Source: Rhopalosiphum padi
Lineage: Eukaryota > Arthropoda > Insecta > Hemiptera > Aphididae
Direction: 5' to 3'
DNA: 64,000 nucleotides
Assembly (NCBI RefSeq): GCF_020882245.1
Contig: NC_083598.1
Coordinates: 5,573,178 to 5,637,177 of the forward strand
Part shown: positions 41,453-51,702 of the stretch, in pieces
Layout of the letters: each line of letters starts with the position of its first letter
Numbering within the stretch: position 1 is the stretch's first letter
Position numbers and translations under genes: made by a program
The notes under the pieces: model-generated
What the model was told of the DNA's origin: nothing
Database searches by the model: none
What the model saw: only the letters and a program-made list of their open reading frames with translations

Positions 41453-42027
41453 AAAAACCAAAAACCGCAAAATTTTGATTTTGACCCTAAAAAGGTCGAT
41501 AGACAAAAACCGCACAGCTTATCGGTCATTTTATAACAAATTACCACACATTTAGAGTGGGTTAAAAGTTTAAAACCGCACACTATTTTTAGTGAAAATA
41601 GTGAAAAGATAAGATTATCAGATATGTACTATACAATAATCAGGTCTTTTGTTGCCTATTTATTTTCAGGAGCATTTGTTTCAATTTTGGGAAGAGTTTT
41701 TACGTGACGGAGATCGTATAAAGTTTTTAAATAACGTAGGCAGTAGGTTTCAACCAATCAAACTGAAAGTTTTAAATTTTTTTAAAATTAATATTTAAAA
41801 TTTTTGAATATACCTATATATATATATATATATATATATTGATGAAATATGAGAATAATGAGAATAAATAATTATTTATACTTATGCATATGCATTTTTT
41901 TTTATCGATATTTTGGGGGTCGAAATCATAACTGTGTGGTTTTTGGATACGACAATTTTTGAAATTGTGCGGTTTTAAGCTATTAAATGTGTGTGGTTTT
42001 AATCTATTAAAAGTGTGTGGTTTTTGG
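41453..42027. mobile_element. Element with inverted arrays of an AAAACCGCACA motif at its two ends
   Basis: The left end carries three copies of (C)AAAAACCGCA(CA) (41458-41472, 41504-41516, 41571-41583) and a degenerate TTACCACACA (41541). The right end carries four copies of the reverse form, TGTGYGGTTTT (41933-41946, 41966-41977, 41989-42002, 42013-42027). The first left unit and the first right unit also share a longer similarity, CCAAAAACCRCA followed by a GATTTYGACCC-like stretch. The middle contains an AT microsatellite (41815-41839) and no ORF. This is a foldback-like or MITE-like structure. I found no clear target-site duplication. Confidence 0.5.
41815..41839. repeat. (TA)n microsatellite inside the array-ended element
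   Basis: This is a run of about twelve TA units within the central part of the element at 41453-42027. Confidence 0.9.
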
Positions 42028-43367
42028 AGTCAACAAATAATAGATAATTAACTGCGGCAATAGTTTAAATACCGTCGGTAGTCTGCAGATAAGGATATTC
42101 CGTGTATTATAGTAAGTTATGTAATAGTACTGTGGTACCACGATGACGGATTAAAATAATAGAAAAAATATGTTATATACGTATGCATATATTATTCTAA
42201 GTTTGAAATAGTAAGAAGTTGAGTATAAATATAAAGTATGAATGTGAAAAATGTAACACTAACACATCCACTATTCATTTTTATCTTGTTGCCAATGAGT
42301 GAGGTAATTTATGAACGAAAGCGCACAGATATATTATGTGCATATCGATCGGTTTCCACTGCGGGACTGAAGAGGTAACTTAATTTAAATTTTACTTATT
42401 TATTTCATTATGCTCAAAATCAAAATAATTTTCCATATGTATCTATAGAATAAATATTGATTGGGGATCAATTGTATGTAAATATAAAATCACGACGAGG
42501 CGTATATACATTTTTATTTTTAATGAAATTTTGTAATAAAGGATTGGATTACAACAGGTCTTATAAATGAAATAATATAATTAATAAAGGAAATCATTTT
42601 GAGTAAAAACGACATATGTGCATGTATACGAGTGTCAAGTGTGATGTTATATTGCTATTACGCCAGTATAAAACAGGAGCAAATTATTCAACTTTTTAGT
42701 ACTATACATAATATGGATGGTGGGCTTTACAAACCAGAAATATCTCTAGACTCGTTATGAAGAATCGCGCCGAGTTAGTGACAGGACATATATTCATGTA
42801 CAGTACATGTAGAAACTTATGTATCTCACTTTTATACTCTGAATTTAACTTAAATATACTTCTCGTCTAAATCCTGCACATAAGACTTCACATATATTGT
42901 CTAATCTAAACCCACGTTGAACTCACATTTATCTTATTTAAACCCGTTCAAAACTCGTATAACAAATAATACAATAATACATATTATGTATAATGTATAT
43001 TTATGTAAAATATTATTTTTTTGTTTGTTTATTAATTATATATCAACGACTATAAAAAACACTCCGATGATAACTGATGAAATATTCTAGTTTTAACCAC
43101 TTTAAAACATTCTAGGAAATCGGTACAAACAGTTTTTATAATGGCTGAAGTGTCTATTTTATATTCTTTGTGAAATGGTTTTATAAATTATATATATATG
43201 TGTAAGAAGATGGTTAATATTTATCTGAAAACAATTGATAGAAAACATTTTTAGTCAATCGTTTAATGCATGTACTATTCAACAACAAATTCAAACACGA
43301 CAGTCACCTTAAATATGAAAAAATATAATATAATATTTAAATATATTTTTATTTCTTTTTGTTACAG
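42028..43367 (+). other. Sequence upstream of the first receptor coding exon (probable leader intron)
   Basis: The stretch is AT-rich and ends in the acceptor of the exon at 43368. It is therefore probably intronic to the receptor gene, although the upstream leader exon is not identified. Confidence 0.5.
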
Positions 43368-43673
43368 AATTTGGCGTTGTATCTAGGACGCATTTGTTGT
43401 GACTCTGAAAATAGTAGTACCAACTTTTGAAGAAAATTGTTGCGAATACGAACGGTTATTGGAAAACACTAAAACACTTAAAACCACGGTACAAAATAAC
43501 CTTATACCGCAGTGTAACCAAACGGTAACGTCCGGTATGCCAGTGTACGACCACAGTGACATTCTGTACCGTACGTGATCGCCGAGAGTGTCCGTCGGTA
43601 TGGTGAAACGGCCGATGACCGAATACAACACTCCGGTTATTTCACAGACACCTATTATACCGCGACCGCGGTC
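43368..43673 (+). promoter_or_regulatory. Octbeta2R: 5' untranslated part of the first coding exon of the octopamine beta receptor, with two upstream ORFs
   Basis: A pyrimidine-rich stretch ending in GTTACAG at 43361-43367 is a good splice acceptor, so the exon probably begins at 43368 and an earlier untranslated exon must exist. The leader is much richer in GC than the intron before it. In the receptor frame a TGA at 43557 blocks extension upstream, which fixes the first possible AUG at 43674. The leader holds a complete 13-codon uORF (43537-43578). A second AUG at 43600, with G at -3 and G at +4, opens a 52-codon uORF that overlaps the receptor AUG in another frame and stops at 43758. This layout suggests translational control, which is an inference. 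The acceptor could be one of several alternative sites. Confidence 0.6.
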
Positions 43674-43796
43674 ATGGAACATGGTGACGACGTGTTCAAC
43701 CACACCCCCTCGACAGTCGTTACGTCACTCGATCCCCGGGACTCACTGTACCGGTTGAGCGCCATGGACAACGGCACCGACCCCACGGTCCAACAG
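43674..43796 (+). CDS. Octbeta2R: Octopamine beta receptor, coding exon 1 (extracellular N-terminus)
   Basis: This exon encodes 41 residues forming the extracellular N-terminus of the GPCR continued in the exons at 51181 and 56521. The AUG has G at -3 and G at +4. The segment is hydrophilic, has no signal peptide (normal for aminergic receptors) and carries two N-glycosylation sequons, N9-H-T and N33-G-T. The first of these is followed by Pro and may be poorly used. The exon ends CAACAG|GTAATA at 43796/43797 in phase 0, and joining to 51181 keeps the frame open. N-termini of this family are poorly conserved, so the assignment rests on frame, composition, the splice signals and the match of phase to the next exon. 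A second well-placed AUG at 43764 would give a form with only 11 N-terminal residues. Confidence 0.75.
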
Positions 43797-44869
43797 GTAA
43801 TATATAGAATATTTTTAGTTTATATATTTCATATGATTGTGAAAATACTAAACATTTGTACTATTTATAACGTGTATATACGAATAATATGTGAAATACG
43901 AAAAAGTAGGACGTTGCATATGTCCATTATATGACTGGTAGTCTTATGTTCTACTATACGGTCTAATTGTATGGCGGAATTAGTTATCAGTAGAGGTAAT
44001 TATTGGATAATCGCGATAATAATATTCTTGTATTATACTTCTATATGTTGTTTATATTTGGTGTGTGTGGGCTTAAATGTGTACTGTGTATATACTGCAT
44101 ATAAAATATGCAAGCTACTTTTCTGTATGTGTTGAACTTCAGTAATAGCATCAAACTTATATTTATTATATAAATGAAGCTTGTGGTGGAAGTTTGAGAT
44201 GCATACAACACCACATTAAATGTTTACCACGATAACAAAATACCACGTGTTGTATAAGTTTACATTCAGATATCGTTTAACCGAATCAAAGCACCAAAAC
44301 CTATCGGTATAAACTTAAAATTGAATGAAAGCTTTGCTTATCATTGACGTTCACCCACAGTCATACGATATTTTGCTCCGTAAAATATGTGGTATTGAGA
44401 TTTCATTTATTTTGCTAGAATTTTGATCTAATTTATAAACTCAGAGCTAATTCGTATAAAGTTCAACCTAATCTTATATGTCTGTAAGTAAAATATATCT
44501 TGGTCTCAATAATATGATTATAGTTGGTCGGTATTTATGTAAGAAGGATATTACCTTATTGTAGGTTATATATTTTTCAATAATTCAAGCCATAACATTC
44601 AGTGAATACATAATAGCTTAACTTACCAGAAAAGTAGATTACAGAGTAGTGATTGATTTGTAAATTTGACTTAGATCACAATGTAATTTCTAAATATTTT
44701 TGAATTTTAATTTCTAAAGTAGAGAGCTTGTAACTAAACTGAGACGAGAAAACGTTAAGATAATTTACTATTTGGATGAACTGCTAAAAATATTTCTAAA
44801 CGCCAATCAGTATGGTTAGAAGTAGTACTTAACCTTGTTTCAATATAAAAAAAAAAAAAAATACTTCGA

Positions 44870-45090
44870 TCAGATAAAATTGCTATAACGGCAACGCCGG
44901 GTGGTTTGAAGGGCTTATAATATAATATTTCGTCGTCGTCATCGTCCTCGTAATAACCATATTTTCCGGTCATTTTATCCTTCCCACGGTGGTGGTTACT
45001 CAGGCCGACCGTAATAAACCTCCCACGGGTATTATTTAATAACTTAGCGCTGGTCGCGCAGCGATTTAAGCACGAAACCCTCTCATATAG
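44870..45090 (-). other. GC-richer patch with acidic minus-strand ORF, unrecognised
   Basis: Within an open minus-strand frame (44755-45132) this part encodes KMTGKYGYYEDDDDDE and then LYYKPFKPPG with non-AT-biased codons, flanked by plain AT-rich sequence. The acidic run comes from a GAC/GAT triplet repeat (CGTCGTCGTCATCGTCCTCG on the plus strand at 44931-44950). No clear splice sites were found. It lies inside intron 1 of the receptor on the opposite strand. Confidence 0.2.
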
Positions 45091-46513
45091 ATTATAGATA
45101 TATTGTAACGATATAGTAATTATTGTCTGCAAATTTATTTATCTTAAAACAACCGATCTGAATAATCGATATAAAATTAGCTGATATTAATAGAGAAAAA
45201 AAAATCAAAAGCCACAAAATTTGCGAAGCGTGTAAAAAAAACACATTACTGTGCTGTATATTATAATGTTATAGCAATCACGATTATCTTATAGACCGAA
45301 CGCGACGTGCGCGTTCACTTGCCCGGAAGTTAAGCGATAAGGCACGCGTGGCATTATAAACGTCAGGCTTTGATTCAACACGATACCGGGTAATGTTTCG
45401 TACCTCGTACCTACAACTGGGTTCGACAACGTGTCAGGCATTTGATATAATATGATTTTTCATAGTTCGGTACAGAATTATTCACGACCCTGGTATGTGT
45501 CTCGTATAAAATACATAATATAAATACAATTATAATAATATATAATTTTTATATTTATGTTATGTTTTGTTGCGACTTTTCAAATAACTTATAGGTACGT
45601 AAAGACTTAATTGAATCGTGTGTCGTTGTGAGGTGTACAAAAAACTTTCGATTAAACTACACAGAGAAAATCTTATGGTGTAATATTATAACTGCCAAGT
45701 AGGTACGTTTGAACGTTACATATGTATATAATGACATTTTGAGTTTATCCAAAAGGATTGCTTTGAAAGAGAGAATAATAATTATTATTTTGGTGTACAC
45801 GAATTTTCAATTTGTACGAAACTACTAACTACTCGTATTTAGAGAGACATGAAAAATAAAAACAAATAAAACGTTATGATTTTGTCCATAGTTCCGTATA
45901 AAGGGAAATAAAATAGTGATTGAGATGAAGATGAGTTCTTGTCCCAACTTCCTAAAATAATGTTATGTACATATAATAGTCTTCTTTTACCTTTGTACTT
46001 AATTATAATATTGTAAAATATTTTAACTTTTGAAATGTCATTTTAATTTATCACGTTGTGAATACATTTTGAAATGTAGTATGTCTTTGATCCTCCATTT
46101 GAGACGTCTTTTGATTACTTAAAACCAATAATAAAATATTATTTTACTATTTGAACTAAAAATACATTATAAATTAGTTTTTAATTTTTTTTCAACAGCC
46201 ACTCACTAAAATTGTCAAAAGTAACCTTATACTATTTTGTTCAGTGAATTTAACAATTTATTTATTAAATGATAAATTAAATATATGATATTCATAATAT
46301 ATTATATATAAGTATATTGTACAGTGTTTGGAAAAATAAATCTATTTACTTAAATTTAATATGGCGTTTACAAACGAAAAAAAAGTTAATCGTTTTTGAC
46401 ATTCTTATCTCCACTATGCGAAGTATATCTATGTATATTTGTGTGAAGAGTTTACGTATATAATGTCTAACTATACCAAACCTATTTTATCTGAGATGAA
46501 GTACAGCTTATAA

Positions 46514-46930
46514 ATGTATATGCTATAGGCAAAAGTTGAAATTGGGCAAAACTCAGAAATGCCAAAATATTTTGTGTAGTTCCAAATGCCATGGTTCTGA
46601 CATTTCTAATATGACTTGTAGCAACAAATAAACAAAAAAAAAAATTTTTAATTAGATGTACCTACTACATTTTTTAATTTTTTCAATTAAAGTAATATTA
46701 TTTAAGCGTATTCAATTACATTTTTACAATAATATTTATTTTAATAATATTTATTTTATAATTATTTATGTTTAATATTAGTGCAGATATTTAAGACGCT
46801 ACAATTTTGACCAAATGAGGATGATCACAACTTGGTTTACCCTGAAAAATGCGGAAATATGACTTTTTACACAAAGATTATAGGCTTTCACGTTTTGCCC
46901 TATTTCGACTTTAGCCCATAACATATACAT
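46514..46930. mobile_element. MITE with 39-bp terminal inverted repeats, about 417 bp
   Basis: Left arm 46514-46552 and right arm 46892-46930 are inverted repeats with 34 of 39 positions identical. Both contain ATGTATATG at the outside and GGGCAAAAC at the inside. There is no ORF. The target-site duplication is unclear because the flanks are TA-rich, so superfamily cannot be assigned, though a TA target (Tc1/mariner-like) is possible. It sits in intron 1 of the receptor. Confidence 0.7.
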
Positions 46931-49127
46931 ATTATGTATTACGAACGCTAATAAATGCAGTAATATTCAAGATGTAGTTTTATAATATTATTGATGAAAT
47001 CTTTTGTTTTATATATAGCCGTAAATATGTTTGACTATGTGTAGTGAATTATGAAAGCACGTGTTAAGTAGTTGTAACTATAAAACGCTGTATATCCTTG
47101 GCGTGGTGTATGAGCGATAGATACATACCCGACGGGAGAGTACGAAAGGATTTTTATGTTCAATTTGACAAGATACTTGGTCGTACCAAGTATAATAAAT
47201 TTAACGTTATGTAAAAATGAAATATCCATAATAAAATGCATATTACTTTATCGAATAAACGATGCTATATTTCCACGCACGCGCATTTTTTGCGGTTCGA
47301 AAGATTTTTTTATAGTAAATTTTTAAAGTGAAATTATAAAAATTAGTTAGGTATAGTTAGGCTTCGTGATAATACAAAATAAAATATTTAAGTATCACGT
47401 GATTCTTAATATGTTTATATACGGGGATTTCAAATTTTGTTTGATAACAATGTTGAGAAGTACATCAGCAGTTCCACGATTCTAATTTTTTCCGTTCACA
47501 ATTTATAACAACATGTATATATGAAGTTTTTGGAAAATAAAATTTAATAAAATTTACATTATTACATCTACTTATTAATTAGTGGCTACAAATTTAGTTA
47601 ATGAATTACTATCATGAAGTTAACGAAGTACTAACCAAAACAATCCATCAATAAATACATAATATCAGCATTGTAATTATATTATTTTTACGACAAATGC
47701 TAGACAAAACTTAATGTACATATTTTATTCATAATATAATACTATTATTGTGGCTTAAGTAAAAAATTGAGCATTGAAAAAGAAAAAATATAATCAGACC
47801 TGACATAAACAAGTAGAGAATATTAAGAGAACGTAAAAATATTAATAATTGTAAAGTCCGACTAAATTATTATTATATAATCATTAAACAGTTTTGAAAA
47901 AAAAAACCATAATATTATAAACATAGGTAATTAAAATGGTTTGGAATAAACGACAAATAATAAAGTCAAGTGTATTAAATAAAATAATGTTAAAACATTC
48001 TAAAAACGAACATTACTTAAAATTTTATAATTTCAAATTATAATAAATACGATTTATCAATAATATAAGACATTATTTAAATAACATTATCACCGTTAGT
48101 CGTATTTGAAAAAATGACCACAGCTCGATTACTAATACTGGATGACACATTTAACGTAAGATACTCATTATTTATTAAAACACTATTTTATTATTCTTAT
48201 GTAATTTTAAAACGTTAATAAACAACAATTTTGTATTTAAAAAATGTATTTTTTATTAATATAAGTTTTATAGGTACTTTACTTATTTGATTATTTAAAA
48301 ATATATACTTTTTGAGTACTTTTAAAATATAAATTGACCGGATGAGTAGTTTATAAATTATAAGAATTCTATAGTTTAGTTGAGCGGAATGGAGTATTAC
48401 AAATTTACAACATAAGTACTCCACAATATGTTGGTCCACTTTTCCACTTATCAAAACTTTAAACTAATACCTATAAACTATAACTTACTAATAAACTATT
48501 TATCAGAAATCGTATTTTTATAGACTGAAGTATACTGATTAATGTTTTGCTTTGAAACATAAAATTAAAAATGTACGTTGTTATATTCAATAGAGTAAAA
48601 AACTTAAATATTAAACTAAATAAATTGTTTCGCAAAATTGTTGTTTATTTACGACTTAAAGTTAAACACAAGAAATATTTTCAAAAAATTAGTGTTTTCT
48701 AAAACAAAGATAGAATTAATTTGTATTACCGTATAAAAAAAAAAAACATGGTTGCTTATAGGATTTTAACTCGGAATATTTAACTCCAAAATTTTCAATT
48801 TCTTCAAATTCTTAACAGATAAATCGAATGATTGTAGAATTGTTTTGATTGCTATGATATACAGCATACATTCAACTATGCTTGAATTATATTTTAAATA
48901 CTCGATATAATTAATCGCACTAAATAATGTTATTGATATATTTTTTTTTTTTATAAGGAAACGCTATTTTTTATGACAATTATTATACAATATTATGCAT
49001 ATATTATTTTACTTGTAAGATATTGTTTTTTAGAGCATACAAAAGTTACACATGTAATAACATATTATATATTATTATTATTTCTGTGTACATATTTTAA
49101 TAAAGCTTGACAAATTGAATAACAAAA

Positions 49128-49212
49128 GCACAAGCTAGTGCCAGTGCGTTATACCCTAAGCGTTTGAGCCACCACACCCTATGATCCCAGGGTAAGTCTT
49201 TCGGCACAGCAT
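49128..49212 (-). repeat. tRNA-like SINE fragment
   Basis: On the minus strand the GC-richer segment contains TGGCTCAAACG (49161-49171), which fits the RNA polymerase III A-box consensus TRGYNNANNNG. It is followed by a tRNA-like GGGTATAACGCACTGGCAC stretch. About 40 nt further on there is only a degenerate B-box (ATTCAATTT). The cloverleaf is not complete, so this is not a functional tRNA. A truncated tRNA-derived SINE is the best reading. Confidence 0.35.
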
Positions 49213-51180
49213 TTCTATGAAACGATTATGAGATTTTTAGTATTATTTTCTCGTAAATCACAAGTATACGCATATCAGATACATTAGAATCAGTACATTA
49301 AATTTATTTTTAGATATGTTATAATAGCATATTGGATAATAATATATTATAAGAAACTATTAACTTCTTACAATATCATCAATAATATAATTTAATAATT
49401 TTTATCCGACAGAATTTCATTATTGCATGTGTAATACACATTGTGTATATATTATTATTTTATTAAATAAATAACTAGTATATCTATTATATTTTGTTTG
49501 AATTTAATTTGTTGATCGAGTTTTGTTTTAAATGGTAATCTCCTAATATCTATATAAATAGACTATAACAATTACAATGGTTAATCTGTTAAACGCCTAT
49601 AGATTGATGGGACTGATAAAAACGTATATAGAATAGAAATGATGGTATAAAACTATAGTTCATCATAAAACAATTTGTTTTGTACATTAATACCATCAAA
49701 TTTCTTGGTATTCCTATTATAGCGCTATTATTTATATATTTGCTAGGTATCTCCACATTCTATCACGGTATAAGCTATGGAGGATCATAAAGTTCAGCCT
49801 CAGATTTAGAATTATATCTATTGTGAAATGTCATCCGATAATACGTCCAATTAAGTCCGATAAAATGGCTAGTTGATATAGGACTTTTGTATTGTTATCT
49901 TATTTACGTCATTCTTTACTAATGATATGAAATATATACAGCATATGATGAGATGACTATATTCAAATAAAATATAAATTAGTGGTTTAGTCGATAAATC
50001 GGTACTCGGTAACGGAATAAAATTATTATTTGACAATAATAATAATAATAATAAAATACATACGAAAAATTAAATTACAATAAAATACGCGTGTATATAG
50101 TTAGTTATTATTAATTATAATGTAACTGTTTAGATTTTAACATTAAATCCATTAAATAAAAATAAAATTATTGTTTTTGGTTTCAATTAGTTATTAATTT
50201 TCGGATTCAATCAGATTATTGTTTGGGATATCAAACGATTGGATCTTTAAATCTTTATACCTTTTTGGCTGAATGATTAAAAACATTTAAAATTCACAAA
50301 CTACGCTTATCCAAAAAAACAAATAGATTGAGAATGGAATTTACATTAACGTATAATTTAATTGCTGAACATGCTGAATTTTTTTAACTAAAAATTAAGT
50401 GTAGTTACGAAAAATAATAACAAAAAAAATATTGTTCAATTAAATTATAATAAATGTATATATACATAACGTGTGATATAAATTATCAAAGTCGTAGTCA
50501 TAATCATAATAATATTATAAACGTAAAAGAAATATTGCTGTATAAATAATGATTTAATAATTAATACATTGTAATAAATTACTTATAATACCTATAATGC
50601 TTACATTTTTAAATAGCTTTATCGAAACGTATTCTAAATATTTTACCTATTATATTTATATTGCATTTTTCTTTATCATGTATATTATTCTATTTATTTT
50701 TATTGCTTACTATTTTTTATTTATATTTTTTCGGTAATTCTTTTATTTTTTTGGTTCATCTTGTTTTTATCTTAGCGTTACTTCTAAAAACTCATCTTCG
50801 ACCTCTGCATTGCTAAATAACATGTAATTAAGCTAATTTTCTAGGTTATTAATTGTATCGTATGCATTTCGAAGTGGATTTTTGACACGAATCTGGACCC
50901 GTACCCGTACGTCGGAAAGAAAATGCATAAAAATTGAGTTTTCTCAATCGTGTGTTACTTGAAATTCCGGCGTCAGTCGTATTTTACCCATTTATCAGAC
51001 CATACATTTGGTATAAGTTATTGGGCTCACCCGGGGTTACATTCCACGCCACAATACCCTCCAAAAACCCTATTCACCCTCGGTCAGTGTATCCACATAT
51101 CGTTTATTTAATAATAATAACAGTAATTGTAATGCACTATACACGCATACTAATAATGACCACGTGATCGTATTGTGTAG

Positions 51181-51702
51181 GTGACCGGTGACATGATGGA
51201 CTGGTCCGATTACGTGTCGGTAGCGCTGAAAACGTCCATCATGGCCATCATCATACTGACCTCGATTGGCGGCAACCTGCTGGTGATCGTATCCGTGGCC
51301 CGACACCCACGGTTGCGGGTGATCACCAACTACTTTGTCGTGTCGCTGGCGTTCGCCGACATGCTGGTGGCCATCGTGGCCATGACGTTCAACGCCAGCA
51401 AGCTGATCAGCGGCAAGTGGATTTTCGGGTACTTCATGTGCGACGTGTGGAACTCGAGCGACGTGTACTTCTCCACCGCGTCCATACTTCACCTGTGCTG
51501 CATCAGCGTGGACCGGTATTACGCCATCGTCAAGCCGCTCAAGTACCCGGTGCTGGTCACCAAGCGGCTGGTGGCGTTCCTGCTGCTCGTCACGTGGGTG
51601 GCGCCCGGCATTATCGCGTTCGTGCCCATCTTCTACGGTTGGTACACCACCGACGAGTATCTGGCTTACCGGATGGCACACCCGGACGACTGCGATTGGG
51701 TG
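51181..51702 (+). CDS. Octbeta2R: Octopamine beta receptor, coding exon 2 (TM1 to extracellular loop 2)
   Basis: This exon encodes residues 42-215 of a class A GPCR that, in this family, binds octopamine at the plasma membrane and raises cAMP through Gs. The acceptor is TATTGTGTAG at 51171-51180 and the donor is GTGAGT at 51703, both phase 0. Visible landmarks are TM1 with GGN (N73), TM2 with SLAFAD (D101), C128 before TM3, the amine-binding aspartate D135 in SSDVYF, the DRY box at 152-154, W180 in TM4, and the loop-2 cysteine C212 that would pair with C128. The stretches ILHLCCISVDRYYAIVKPL and FGYFMCDVW are typical of insect octopamine beta receptors, closest from memory to the beta-2 type, although beta-3 cannot be excluded. 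The GC content is far above the flanking introns. Long ORFs in the other frames here are shadows of this exon. Confidence 0.93.

Larger units (their letters stand above)
43797..51180 (+). other. Octbeta2R: Intron 1 of the octopamine beta receptor coding region
   Basis: This 7.4-kb intron lies between phase-0 splice sites and is AT-rich almost throughout. It contains a GC-richer patch with a minus-strand ORF (44.87-45.09 kb), a terminal-inverted-repeat MITE (46514-46930), a tRNA-like SINE piece (49128-49212) and an AAT triplet run near 50036-50055. I see no other supportable gene in it. Confidence 0.8.

Noticed and set aside
43383..43703. 106-codon minus-strand frame
   Set aside because: It is antisense to the leader exon of the receptor, with no recognisable content.
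45322..45335. CCCGGAAGTTAAGC, similar to part of 5S rRNA
   Set aside because: The match is limited to about a dozen bases and the rest of 5S rRNA is not present on either side.
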